A DNA stretch of 64,000 bases, taken from positions 62,001 to 126,000 of the forward strand of contig JACCLO010000025.1 in the NCBI GenBank assembly GCA_029448655.1. Reading direction: 5' to 3'. Made by a program: the position numbers and the translations under genes. This stretch comes from Wolfiporia cocos (Eukaryota; Basidiomycota; Agaricomycetes; Polyporales; Phaeolaceae). The notes beneath the pieces were generated by a model. It did no database searches, was not told the DNA's origin, and saw only the letters and a list, made by a program, of their open reading frames with translations. Shown here piece by piece: positions 33,653 to 45,106 of the stretch; position 1 is the first letter of the stretch; each line of letters begins with the position of its first letter.

Positions 33653-34399
33653 TGTATCGTAGTGAAGGATGTATGTAATGAATGTAGAGTCGCGAAAAAC
33701 AGCGCTACCCGCCCACTGTGGATCAGCCTATAGCTGCGATCGGGGTGGTAACTAGAAACTGTCTTTCCACCCTATTCAGAGACCACCTCTTTTCCGGAGG
33801 TGCGCCAAGAAATGCCAAGGGGTTTTCAGCCCAAGGTCGGCAAGTAATCTCTGCCTCCGAAACCTCGTCCAGCCCCGAAGCTAATTCGGGATACCGGGGG
33901 CACGGGATCTAACCCTTGTGATGGAGGGTCTAAAAACTATCGTGTTGGGCCAAGTGGCCGTATAGTGTGAGCTGTGTCGCGCTCCTTCAGCCGCCTTGTG
34001 GGGCGCTGGGTATAGTAACGGGGGGGCGGTAATGCCCATATAGTCGGCGCGGTAATGCGCGTAAATAGGTGCCCAGTGCCTCTGTAATCTGCCGTAGGGC
34101 CCCTTAACGCCTTTGATTATTTCGCGTCGGGTACACAACTACTACGGTGGGGATGTAACCCAAAGCCTTTACGCCGCGTTGCACGACGGTGGCCCAGTAG
34201 CTTAGAAGCAACGGTAGGAGAGGTCCCCTACACACTGTTCACAAGTATAGTCCCCCAGAACCCAGTCCCTTGTCTCTGGGATATGGGAGGATAAGAGTTT
34301 AACACCTGAATCGACCGAAGTCAACTCGAGGGCAAAGAAACAATGCACTTTGCCCCTAGTGCGCCGGGATTGATCTGGAATGAACTCAGATCGGGGTGG
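33653..34399 (-). mobile_element. 5' leader of element 2
   Basis: About 750 bp, collinear with 44-794 of the truncated copy. No coding region supported. Confidence 0.75.
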
Positions 34400-34410
34400 A
34401 GACTCGTCTT
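34400..34410 (-). other. Self-complementary primer-binding site of element 2
   Basis: Plus-strand AGACTCGTCTT, one base from the LTR. It is the exact reverse complement of AAGACGAGTCT inside the LTRs (34505-34515, 25429-25439). The truncated copy has the same site at 795-805. The match is again 11 nt. Confidence 0.75.
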
Positions 34411-34411
34411 A

Positions 34412-34769
34412 TGACACAAGCGCTATCTCAAGCAACTACTCAGGGGAATATTACTCGCGTGAAAGCGTATTCCTAGTCTGAGGCTACTCAAGGCAACAAA
34501 GGCCAAGACGAGTCTGGGGTGCTCCCTGCTCGTCTGGCTGGTAGGCTGTTTGTACATGTTTGGCTACTATACAGTATTACGTAAGCTGGTAGACCGTTTA
34601 GAGTATGGTAAACCCTATTGTAGGTGTAGAGCCACATCAAGGGTGTCCGGGGTCTGTGTAAGCACGTGTGGGGTGTTCGGGTCCTTGCACGTGATGCATA
34701 GGCGGGCGCTTAGATAAGATAAGGGTTGTTCCTAGTCGCAAGCAAGTTGGAGAAAATCGGCTTGTGACA
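34412..34769 (-). repeat. 5' LTR of element 2, TATA deleted
   Basis: 358 bp. Compared with the other family-B LTRs it has lost about 11 bp that include the TATATAT box (site near 34541-34548) but keeps the region near 34660 that the 3' LTR lacks. This LTR drives transcription of element 2, so the copy is probably silent. Confidence 0.85.
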
Positions 34770-34919
34770 TACATCTCACAGTCTCTCCAGAGCGGTCGCT
34801 ATTTCTTTCATATTAAATAGAGGCCCGAGATTTTCGCACGCATCGTCTAGTATGATTCATCCTGTCTTCTTGCTCGTCCGACCACCTATGCGCGTTTGAC
34901 GTGAGGTCCGGACCGTTCA
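34770..34919. other. Spacer, no gene seen
   Basis: Flank of element 2. No feature recognised. Confidence 0.4.
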
Positions 34920-35657
34920 CGGGCCTTCAGCTAGTCAGAAGTCAGTCTGACAGCGGGCTATTGAGTCAGGACCCACTGAGGCCGGTGAGAATGATGAACT
35001 GTCCGCGTACAGTGTCTGCGAGGCCGCCTTCGCAGCTCCGATTATTGGGCATTTGTACGGCGAGCAGAGTAGCATCGCCGAGTGCGGCGGGGGCGAAAGA
35101 AGTGTTCTTCTGCGCTTTCTTGTCATATAAGAGTAGACTCTAGGCATCGTTCTGTGCTCCGCATTGTTTTAGGCGGGTCGACGGTGGTTACTGAATAATA
35201 AGAATATACGGAGAGGTCCCCGCAGCGGTGTCGAGACCCTCGCCATCCATGAGCAGCGTCTCAATCTTGAGGAAGCGCTACTGCTCGCCCTCCTCCGTGG
35301 GGTCGCAATCCGCCAGGCTGAGCGGCACGGCATTCGGTACGCCCGCCTCGCGCGTCGTCATAACTACCTCTTCCGCGAGCCAGGGCTTCTGCTCGTGCAC
35401 GGTTGGGATGAGCAGAGTTGTGTCCGTACCCGAGTTCCTGAGCAACTTAGCGAAAATACTGAGTCTCTCACAAGATCTGCGCGCCGAGCTGGGTGAGGTC
35501 CTTGGCACGCGTTCGGGTGCAGCAAGAGGCGGGTGACCGGCTTGATCTTGGAGGCCAAGGCGTGGTCTGCGAGCAAGAGCTCAGCAATGAAGTAACCGGT
35601 CTGGCCGTACACGGTAGCGATACAGATTACGGATACCGCGTGACATTTTACAACCAA
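34920..35657 (-). pseudogene. Fragment of NmrA-like NAD(P)-binding gene
   Basis: The minus strand shows, in more than one frame, GQTGYFIAELLLADHALASK (NmrA-type N terminus), then DTTLLIPTVHEQKPWLAEEV and REAGVPNAVPLSLADCD, and further down YMTRKRRR and SFAPAALGDATLLA. These are in the order expected of an NmrA-like reductase/regulator, but frames change and stops interrupt. The assignment rests on pattern recall only. Confidence 0.4.
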
Positions 35658-36390
35658 TTGCTAAGGCATGCGGAGACGATAGTGGGAGCGTGAAGTCAAT
35701 TGATGCCTGCATCCGACAAGAGATTGTTCGCGCTCGTGGAACGCGCAATGGCCAATACATTGTTGTCGCCAGTCGCTACCGCCTTGTACTTTGGCTCAAG
35801 ATCAGGATGAGGGTTCCTGAGACAAGGATCCCGATGGCAATGGCGCGCCGCGTCAGACGCGTGACGTCACGCGTTTTGAGTGATCGCGTAGACGCGAACG
35901 TCCATCACGAATAACGGACATGGCATTACCAGTAGCCCAAATTGAGTATTCCAGCCACAGCCATGTAAGTATATGCAGCAGGCCCTGCTTTCTTTGGCAG
36001 ATCTTCCAAGAGTTCTAAGCCGATAGGATATTGTTCTACATCTGCCTCTGCATGACACAGGAGAGGCCATTGTTCTTCGACAATGTGTCGGCGAGAGGAG
36101 CAAGCAAGAGGCGCAGACTACCAGAATGTACTCGCGATTGTATGAGCAGCAAACTCATAATCATGCAATAGATGTTACCTCAGTCTCTACTGCCTAGCTC
36201 TTAGATTAATGCAGCGACGACCTCACGCAAAGGGCCTGCTCCGTTAAACTTCACAAGCCCGGTCATTCTAGATCTGAATGGACGTAACGTCACGTAAGAG
36301 CGGCCGTGTGATGCACGATCCCACGCTCCTAACCGAGACCGTGGTCGTCTTCCGGGCGCCACGAAGTCTCCAGGCTTGCCTCAGCCCACC
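35658..36390 (+). promoter_or_regulatory. Upstream region of coiled-coil gene A
   Basis: No coding region supported. It contains the CRE/MCB palindrome at 35857-35874, 516 bp before the start codon. Confidence 0.5.
35857..35874. promoter_or_regulatory. CRE/MCB palindrome upstream of gene A
   Basis: ACGCGTGACGTCACGCGT, a perfect 18 bp palindrome: a TGACGTCA (CRE/ATF) core overlapping ACGCGT (MCB) at each side. The same or a one-base variant stands before genes C, D and E. Confidence 0.75.
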
Positions 36391-38641
36391 ATGCTCTCGT
36401 CCAAGGCCCTCCTCTCTCGCCTACAAGGCCAGGCTCCAAGTAGCCGTCCCGTCAGTACTCACAGCCTTTCCAGCACGGAGTCGCTCGTCTCGGTAGACGA
36501 AGGTACGTGTTTCGTCACTCGGGCCCTGATATGGTGACCTCACCGTCGTGACGCGGGCCTTCTGCACTAGTAGATGAGCACTACAGCCAGAGTCCCGTAA
36601 ACTCCGTCATCTCGCTCCCAGACGATGAGGCCATCATCCAGGACCTCGAGCATAAGGTGCTCAGACTCTCATTACCATTGATGCGCTCGCTGAACAAGTT
36701 CACAGCTGGCTAACGCCTCTCTGGCGCTCGAGGCAAAGACCAGCATGCTGAAAACGCTCGAGACGAGCGCAGAGGACCTCGAGCAGACCCTCATCGCCGT
36801 GCGTCAGGAGGTACGTAACGCGGCCGCGCCACCCAAATACACATTGACGCCCGTTGCCGCACGGTCTCCATCAGTGTAACCAAGCGCACACGACCATCGC
36901 TGCGCAGGACAAGCAGATCCGCGAGCTCGAGGCGGAGCGCGACTCCGCACAGGCCGAGTGCGCGTCGACGCACGAGTGGCTCACCGTCGCCTCCGCGGAG
37001 CTTGAGGCCGAGCACTCGGCGCGCGCCAAGGCCGACGAGCGCGTCCGCGAGCTGCAGACGCAGCTTGACCAAAATGACTCTATCATCGCGATGAGCAACG
37101 AATTACACGACACGCTGTCGCAGGAGCTGCGTGCGGAGCGCGCAGGCCGCCAGGACGCGGAGGAGAGCAACCGCGACCTGCAGGCGCGCTGCAGGGCGGC
37201 AGAGGAGCGCGCGAAGCGTGCGGAGGAGGCCCTCGCTACGCAGACTGCAGAACTCGACGCGGAGCGCTCGGCGTGCCAGCGTGCCAGGGAAGACGCCCGC
37301 GAGCTGCGCAGTCGTCGCGAGGACCTGTCTGCGCTCCTTTCAGCCACCGAAGGCGCGCTCGACCGCACATCCAATGAGCTCAAGCTCGAGCGCTCCCGGC
37401 ACGAGGAAACCGAGAAGGAGCTCGCGGCAGCTGAGGACCAGCTGTGGGTTCAAGCGAGTGAGCTGGAAGAGCGCTCAAATGAGTTCGAATCCCTTCGTGC
37501 GAAGTCCGAGGGGGAAATCACAGAGCTGAAGGCGATGTGCGCACGGTTCAAAGGTGAAATCGAGGAGAACCAACAGCGTTCCGCCCAGATTGAGCGCGAA
37601 CTTGTCGAGTTTGGGTCCTCTACCGAGAAGCGAATCGACGAGCTCGCGGAGAACGCCGTGCGCTCCCAGGTCGCCCACGACGCACAGGTCGCGGCGCTCG
37701 AGGCGAGGTGCGCCGACCTAGCCACGGAGCGCGACGCCGCATACGACTGCGTCGCCGCCATCAAGGAGCAGCTCGCGACCGCCGAGGCAACACACGCCGA
37801 GGCGCGCACCGAGTCCGAAGCACAGCACGCCGACGCGACGCGCAAGGTGCGCGAGCTCGAGATCTGCATCGCGGGCCTCGAGCTTGAGAGCAAGACGAGC
37901 GCGGCGCGGGTGCGCAAGCTCGAGGACCAGGCCGCGCAGGCCGCCGAGCGGCGCATGCGCGTGAACGAGGAGGCCGACAAGGCGCAGGCGCTCGTGGAGG
38001 AAGTGCAAGGCAAGCTCGCGCGCGCGAACGAGGAGGCCGCCAAAACGCGTGCGCTTGTGGAGGAGCTGGAGGGCAGGCTCGCGAGCGCGACGTCGTTCTC
38101 GCGCGCGGAACAGCTCGCGAGGCAGTCGGAGCATATGGCGCGCGTCGACGCGGAGGCGCAGACCAAGGCGCGCGACCGCGAGATCGCGAGGCTGACGGAC
38201 CGTGCCGACGCCCTTCAGCGCGCGCTCATTGACGTCGAGGCTGTCATGCAGGCGCGCGACGCCGAGATTGTGAAGCTGACGGACCGCATCGACGAGTTGA
38301 AGCTGGAGGACGACCGCAAGGCGGCGAAGATCGCGGCGCTGGGGAGCGAGAGCAGCGTCGGGCTGGAGAAGCTCCAGCAGGAGTGCGCCGAGTTGAGGTC
38401 GAAGCTGGCCTCCGAGGAGATGGCGGCAAATGCTGCGCAGGCTGGCCTAGATGCCCAGCGCACCGCACGCTGGAACGTCGAGGAGCGGATGGTGACCCAG
38501 ACGCGCAAGATGGAGGAGCTGTCTGGGAAAGTCACGACGTTGACTGCCGAGCTGCAGAGGACTAACGAGAAATGCGCAAGGTACAGGAGCGAGCGCAACA
38601 AGGCGAGGAAGGAGATCGAGAGGATGGCTATCCGCCTGTGA
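36391..38641 (+). CDS. Coiled-coil gene A (array member 1)
   Basis: Four exons, 36391-36502, 36571-36656, 36706-36810 and 36875-38641, giving 689 residues. Exon 1 encodes a Ser/Arg-rich leader (MLSSKALLSRLQ), exon 2 SPVNSVISLPDDEAIIQDLE, and exon 3 exactly 35 residues (five heptads, starting LANAS, ending RQE). Exon 4 is almost entirely coiled coil and contains three 42-residue repeats starting ELxAE(R/H) at 36998, 37124 and 37250, with a further start at 37376. No catalytic domain, signal peptide or membrane segment. Function unknown; it looks like a structural or scaffolding coiled-coil protein. Exon phases match its neighbours, so the genes arose by duplication. Codon use is GC-rich. Confidence 0.8.
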
Positions 38642-41214
38642 TCGGCGACGCGCTGCTGAGCCAGCTGCGGAGGCTACGAGGGAGGTCTCAGACGGTCTCA
38701 GACGGAGAGTTCAGTGCCTTGTGTGAGCCATGGGCATATGCTTGCTTTCTTGTACAACATCTGTGTTACATACGGAGGAGCAGGTTATCTGTACAACATC
38801 GTGTAGTTTTCTTCGTGTCACATATCATTGTCCCGTACCGCTGTCCTGTTATGTACAATGTTGGAATGCATATTGTACCGCATCACAGCCTGATTTGCCG
38901 TATGACAACGACTTTCGATGGGAGTCGTTCGGAGCCCTGAGCAGACACAAGCCTCTCACAAGATTTAGCCCATTGTTCGAACTACAGATTTCCGGCGCGC
39001 CAAAGGAACAGTAGTCATGAACATTGATTTGATCCCGAGCAGTGCCCAGGTCACAATACGTTGGACCGTGAACGATTTCTGTGAACCATGCAGCCCTCAC
39101 TGGTCCAGAAGCACAACGAATAGGTAGGGGGCAAAGCGGAGCCCCGGCAGACAGAAACCAGATAGCGATCGAACTGGATATTCCTTGGAAATTACTTGAT
39201 CACCAGTGAATGAAGCTGATACCCGAGAGCAGCCAGGAATTGTGGGCCCTACGAAGCCACAAACCTGTGCAGTACTTACATACGAACATACCTTGCCTAG
39301 TGGGACATCTCCCCGATATGCACAGTATATCTGCAAACCTACTTCAAACAATCACACTCAAAGCAACGATTCGGAATGCAGAGAGAGGCTTCGTCGCGCC
39401 ATTACGGAGATCCGAGCTTTCCAACTTAACTTTACGACCTGCGAGTTGATCGTACAGCCGTCACTTTGAAGGACGAGACATCGAATGACAATCTACAGTT
39501 GTTATCTCAGAAAGGGAGATATAAGCAGAAGTTGATGGTCAAAAGGGAAGTCTCAGCCAACCGCAACCTGCCATATACTACCTACCCATCGTTGTAATCT
39601 TGAATATACCTGATCCGATGAGATTGTTGGGGATCAGATAGTTCCCGGACTGCAATGCGAGCCACTGCATAGCGACTCCCTGGACAGTTCGGCAGAACTA
39701 CCTCCCAAAAGGTTTCCCCGAGACACGGTAATTGTCGCAGAGCATGGCAAGACATGCTTGGGAAAACCTACTGAGGGGATGACAGAACGAATGGTCCAGC
39801 GGCATAAATGACTGGATGTGTGAGCGGGCGGAGAGGGTGTACAGGGAAGCCGGTCAGTATAACGAGAAAATATACCCCCAGATGCACGAAGTGACTGGTA
39901 GGGCGTCGTGGGGCAGCAAGAAGACCACATTTGGCAGCGCATCATAGGCCATGGAGAACACACCAGCAGAAGGAGCATACTCATGGCTATGTCACGAGAG
40001 TGTAGAGATATTCAGGAGTAGCGAAGGAGAATTTAGAGTCCAACACCGAGTAGTTTGGGCTCGAGCATTTAGTCCGCTACAAGTGCAACTAACTATAATG
40101 CATAGTTCCCGACCACCCAACTGCAAGCTACATGCCTTCTGTGATTTGATCATCGTGACTTTGGAGGATTGGGCCAATATTGCAGGTCGCTACCAAGACA
40201 TTCGTTTGTAGACCGGCGTAGCGGTACGTTCCGTGAGCCAATAGATACTAACAGGATATACGTTCCGATGTTATCAAGCAAACGTGGCGGCACGCCCCAG
40301 TGAGCCAAGACAGAACATCGAGAACAGAGATTGCCAGTGTGTGAAGCCGTCTGTTGCAAACATTATATCAACGAGTCCCAGCGGAACCCCGTTCGTGTAG
40401 CACTGTCGCAGCCGCATGTTCGTCAAATCTAGTATAGAAGGAAAAACTATAGGAGCAGGATGGACCATAGTGATGTTGTGGTTCGAACCAACATGGGGAC
40501 GAGTTCTCGATTTCGATGTTTGGTCATCCCAGCTGCACTGTTTCCTGGCCCATAAGAGCCAAACAATGGCAGGGTGCTACAAACGTGTTAGTGCGTCAGC
40601 CATTTCATCTCTTACATCGCCCATAATTATCAGTAACCCATGTATCCATGACTCAGTTAGCTTGACTGATCGACAACCTCAGACCGACAAGGCAATAAAG
40701 AGCAGCTCAAACACTTCGGACTTGCACATGTACGGACTTGCACATATTCCAGTCCCACATTGACAATTTGGTACTCAACGATGGAAAATGCTGGTATGTC
40801 ATCGCACCTTCAAGCGTGGCGGAGGATTCTGAAAGCCTGCATAACTATCCCATTAGCTCACGTCCCCATGAGCCGATTGTAAACATGGAACTGAAGTGCC
40901 CATGATCATACTGAATGATGTTCGTTCCCTGCATCTCAGGACAGCACGCGACAGGCTCAAGCTTTCCAGTGCGTTAAAGGCCGGAACGTCTATCGTCGTA
41001 TCGGGTACCAGCACCCCACCAAGAATTGAATGATACGTGAAGGGTGAAGCTTAGCTTCGAAATTTGAAGCAGCACGACAGAACAAGTGCTGAATTGGCAG
41101 GGCTCTTACCAGCGTCACTCGCGAAGAACGCATGCTGACCACGCGCTGTCACACGACCTCAAGGCTTCAGCTCATACGAGCGCTCTCGTCTCTTTAGTCT
41201 TCACCATCTCCACC
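38642..41214. other. Long intergenic region, no gene seen
   Basis: About 2.6 kb between genes A and B. Short random ORFs only; no copy of the palindrome was found in the 600 bp before gene B, only a weak ACGCGCTGTCACACG-like stretch at about 41137. Confidence 0.5.
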
Positions 41215-42552
41215 ATGCTTTCAAGGACAAAGAGCTCTAGGTCTTCCATTCTTTCGCGCCTGCGAAACTCCAGTGCTCTCAGTCGGAAGAGCGTTTCGAG
41301 CGATGTTTCGATAGTCACGGTTGATGGGGGTGCGTAGTGTCTTCTCGTAAATGGCTGCGAATGCTAATGTTTGTGTTCTGCGCTTAGGCAGCCCCGTCGG
41401 TTCTGTCATCTCGCTTCCCGACGATGCTGAGGTCATCGAAGAACTTGAAAGCAGGGTGCGTGTCTTGTTAGATGATGCTTTCACAACATCTCGGATTGAT
41501 TAATGGCTAATCTTCCTCAGCTGGTTGATGCGGAAGAGGCACTCGCCTCAAAGAATGACATGATAAAGACGCTAGAGAACGTACGAGACGAACTCGAGAG
41601 CAACCTTACTCAACTTCGCCAGGAGGTGCGCGCATATCCTAATATCGGTGCAATATGATGGCGCTGAACGCACGTTCCATTGAAGTGCGATGATCTTCAG
41701 GAGAGTGTCGCAGCTAAAGACATGCTCATATCAGAGCTTCGCACACGCTGTGACCTATCCGACGCTCAGCGCGCATCTATTGCGACTGCTTTGACTGCTA
41801 GATCCGTAGAGCTCGACACCGAACGCACAGCCCGATTCGAAGCCGAAGAACAACTCCGCGAGCTGCAGGTGCGCTTGGAAGAAAGCGAGGTTGAGCGCGC
41901 AGCGATGCAGCTTGCTCACAATACCAAATCTTCTGAGCTTGAAGCGAAGGCGGTAGAGCTCGAGGCCGAGCGCGCGAGCCGACTTGAAGCCAAGTCGCGC
42001 AAGCGTGAAATGCGAGCGCGCTATGAGACGTCGGAAGCAGAGCGTGCAGCTGCGGAGAAAGCCCTCGCGGCCACGTTCTCAGAAATTGAAGCTGAGCGAG
42101 CGGCGCGCACGCAGGCCGAGATGCGCACCCAAGAGCTGGAGGTCCGTTGGGCGGCGGTCAAGAGTCAGTCTGCGTACACCGAGGAAGCTCTTGCGGCTCG
42201 GACCACGGAGCTGGAGGCCGAGCGCGCGAGCAGGCAACAAGCAAAGGCACGCGCAGATGCCCAGGCACGCGAGATCAAGGTACTCACATCGTGCGTCGAG
42301 TCCCTAACGGCGTGCCTCAAGCGGGGCAACGACGAGTACGAAGCGAAGATGCGGAGACTAGCAACGGTTTTGGAGACGTCGAAACAAACATGCGGCAAGC
42401 TAAGGGCGCAGCGCGACCAAGCTCGGGAGCGCGCTCAGGAGCTGGAGGAAGAGCTCGCTGATGTCTCGGTTGCTAGGGAGGAGGGATCCGATTGGACGAG
42501 CAGATCGGCCTCGGAAGAGGACGCTGACCCGAAGTACTATGAAGATTACTGA
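41215..42552 (+). CDS. Coiled-coil gene B (array member 2)
   Basis: Four exons, 41215-41329, 41388-41455, 41521-41625 and 41686-42552, giving 384 residues. Exon 1 MLSRTKSSRSSILSRLR is Ser/Arg-rich; exon 2 encodes GSPVGSVISLPDDAEVIEEL, almost the same as gene A; exon 3 is again 35 residues (LVDAEE...RQE). The last exon has coiled-coil repeats beginning ELDTER (41809), ELEAER (41956), EIEAER (42082) and ELEAER (42208), spaced 49, 42 and 42 residues. The C terminus is acidic (EEDADPKYYEDY). Closest relative in the array is gene A. Confidence 0.85.
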
Positions 42553-43289
42553 ACATGACAGCGAGGGTGCGCGGGAGGGTTGGTTCCGTGCATGATGTGC
42601 TGGAACTCGTTCACTTTGAAGGTTGAACCTGCCGCTTACTATGATCTCCTCTTCCTGGTCGAACATGGAGATCCCAGCATGTACTAGCACGTCAGACGCG
42701 TGATGTCACGCGTTGGTGACGCATCTGCCGACTCGAGTCCCGAATCTCGACCCCCGCGATTTCGCGCTGCCGGTCCAAAGCCTAATCAATGTTTGCGATA
42801 GCAATCTTCGTATGCACTATTTTCCATGTTGCATGTCTTATGAGTCTGCTCTACATATCAGCGAACTTTGGTTGCTTCTCTTCATTATATGATTGATACA
42901 CACCTGAGCCTGAGGCTCTTTCCAAGGTGAGTATCGGATTGTCTCATAAGTAAGTATAATTCCACATGCATATCGCCCTAGGCCTCACAAATCTGCCCTC
43001 CCGAAACAAATCAATCAGCCACGTGGCGGCTTGACAGACCAATCAACTCAGGTAAGCGCATCACTCGCGCGACAAGCTTACTCGAGTTTTTGCTAGCATA
43101 ACTATGACCGATTTGACGAATTGCTAAATCTTCATCACAGAACTTGACTAAGCGATTTCTTTGAGTTGCTATGCGCCTGTGAAGAAACGTGTAACCTGCG
43201 GATTTACTGTGGCGAACATGCGCTGATACACGAGTCCTCCACCCGCGTATATATTGACCCATACACTAGGATGCTGTACGGACTTCGTC
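42553..43289 (+). promoter_or_regulatory. Upstream region of coiled-coil gene C
   Basis: Non-coding; holds the palindrome variant at 42696-42713, 576 bp before the start codon. Confidence 0.5.
42696..42713. promoter_or_regulatory. CRE/MCB palindrome upstream of gene C
   Basis: ACGCGTGATGTCACGCGT, one base different from the gene A palindrome (C to T in the core, a CpG change). Flanks CGTCAG and T are shared with the gene A copy. Confidence 0.75.
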
Positions 43290-45106
43290 ATGGTAGCTCG
43301 ACCATCTCTATTCTCGCGCATCAGAGGCCGAGCAACCATTGAGATAAAACGTCCACAAAGCCAGGCATCTTCGACAGTGGTAGATGATGGTAAATCACAA
43401 GGATTGTCGGTTACTAAAAGTTACTTACATGGCTATCTGTGGCAGAGTCTCTGCATAGTGACAAATGTCCTCAAGATTCTACCACTTCATTTCCCACCGA
43501 GCTCACTAGTCATTCAGAGACAATTGTGGAGCTGCAGAGTAAAGTGAAACCAATGCGCCCGTGCCCCGATTTCACTGCTGATGTGCTCATTTTGCAGCTA
43601 GACTATGTCGAATCTGCATTGGGCACGAAGACCAATCTGGTTGAGGTTCTCGAGCGGAAGGTAATGCACAGTGAACCCTCATACACTACCCTCTCAATGC
43701 GTATGCCCGTCGAATTCAGTTGGCAGATTCAGAGCGCTCCCTTTGCGAGGCACAGAACAGGACGAGGACTTACGATGCGCGGCAGGCAGAGCTCGAATCC
43801 GCTCTTCGAAGTGTACAACATGAGGTATGTATAGACTCGAGCACGTTACTGGGTCACTTGAGCTGAAGTCAAATTCGCTTAGTATGATGACGTTCATGCT
43901 ACCGTCTGCGATCAGCATTCAATCATCTACGACCTCCGATCACGATGCGATTCGGCCGAGGCCCGTTGCTCATCTGCGGAAGAAACCCTCGCGAATACGC
44001 TTGCAAATCTAGACGCTGAGCGCAAGTCACACGCGCAGGCGCAAGCGCAGCTAGGTTCATTGAGTCGCGAGCTCGCCGCGGAAAAGGCCGCCAGACAGTT
44101 CGCCGAGACTTGTCGAAATTCGGAACACACCGCGCGGGTGGATGCCGAAGAGAGGGCCGCAGATCAAGCGCGTCAAGTGGAAGAGCTCTACGCCCGCATT
44201 GCATCGTTGTCTGAACGTTGCGAAAGCCTCGTGGCCGCGCGCAACAAGGTCCGGAGCTATGCTGCGGGGCTCGAGGACGAGCTAGCTCAAGAGAAGGCCA
44301 CACGTCACCAGACGGAGACCTTCCTTGAAACCGAGCGTGCCGCATGTAAAGTTGCTGAATGCCTTGTGGAGGAGCTCCGTCCCGCGTTACAGCATCTGCA
44401 GATCGCGCATCGTCAGGTCCAGAAGGAGCTCCGAATAAGATGCATCCAGCTTCGTGATATGGCCTCCCGCGATGAGGCTCTGAGCCGCACTATCACCGAA
44501 CAGGCCGAGATGTGCGTCAGACACGCTGCACGGATCTCCTTATTGGAGAGGACTGCGCGGGATAATTTGTATCATGAGGGCAGCGACCGCACACGCATGC
44601 TGGCGTATGAGGCGCGTCTCGACAAGTTGACTATCTCACTACAACACGCAGTGGACGAGGGTCGAAGAAAAGACGAGGAGCTGCGGACGTTGCGTGCCGC
44701 TCTGGAAGCGCGCACCGACGAACTGGAGAAAGCCCGCGCGGAGGTGATAGAGCAGGAGGGGTGGGTGCAGATTCTGGAAAAGCGATTGTGGGGCGCACAG
44801 CAGACCATCGCTGCGTTTGCGGAGGAGATGCGCTGGGTACGCAGAGAGGCGAAAGAGAGCAGGAAGACGGTACGTAGACTGGATGCGCAGCTACACCAAG
44901 ACATCGTTCTCTGTTCTCGAAGAAGCGATGGGTTCCAGGTGGACCTTGTCGTTGAAGATTTCGACACCGGCGCATTGGCATCCTCGAGGCGATGCGGACA
45001 ATCGCGTTCACCCCACAACGAGACCTTAGATTTGGATCCGCCGGCGGATCCCTTCCTGCCTGTGCACACGCCTTGCCCGTGCTGTCTGATCTATAACAAT
45101 GCTTGA
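43290..45106 (+). CDS. Coiled-coil gene C (array member 3)
   Basis: Five exons, 43290-43389, 43446-43543, 43598-43660, 43720-43824 and 43883-45106, giving 529 residues. Exon 1 MVARPSLFSRIRGRA...PQSQASS parallels genes D and E. Exon 3 encodes 21 residues (LDYVESALG...ERK) and exon 4 35 residues (LADSER...QHE), three and five heptads. The last exon is coiled coil with an ELDAER-type segment, ending in a Pro/Cys-containing tail (HTPCPCC). Function unknown. All introns are GT-AG and phases agree with the other members. Confidence 0.8.

Larger units (their letters stand above)
25336..34769 (-). mobile_element. Family-B Ty3/Gypsy element (element 2), decayed, dUTPase before protease
   Basis: The LTRs are at 25336-25676 (341 bp) and 34412-34769 (358 bp). 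On the minus strand the order is 5' LTR, PBS, leader, gag (33652-31308 in pieces), dUTPase-protease (31226-30230), RT-RNase H (about 29510-28131) and integrase with a degenerate chromodomain (28128-25639). It is broken by two solo LTRs, at least three in-frame TGA codons, and a frameshift in gag. The LTRs differ by indels and the flanks (TTAGC and TACAT) do not match, so the two ends may have been brought together by recombination. Confidence 0.9.

Noticed and set aside
36871..37383. Ser/Ala/Arg-rich ORFs antisense to the coiled-coil genes (also 37450-38166, 44572-45069, 48039-48485)
   Set aside because: They are shadows caused by the GC-rich, Glu/Ala/Arg codon-biased coiled-coil exons on the plus strand, which have consistent introns and paralogues.
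41137..41152. Possible degenerate palindrome before gene B
   Set aside because: ACGCGCTGTCACACG keeps neither a full CRE nor a full second MCB box and lies only about 70 bp from the start codon, unlike the other four copies.
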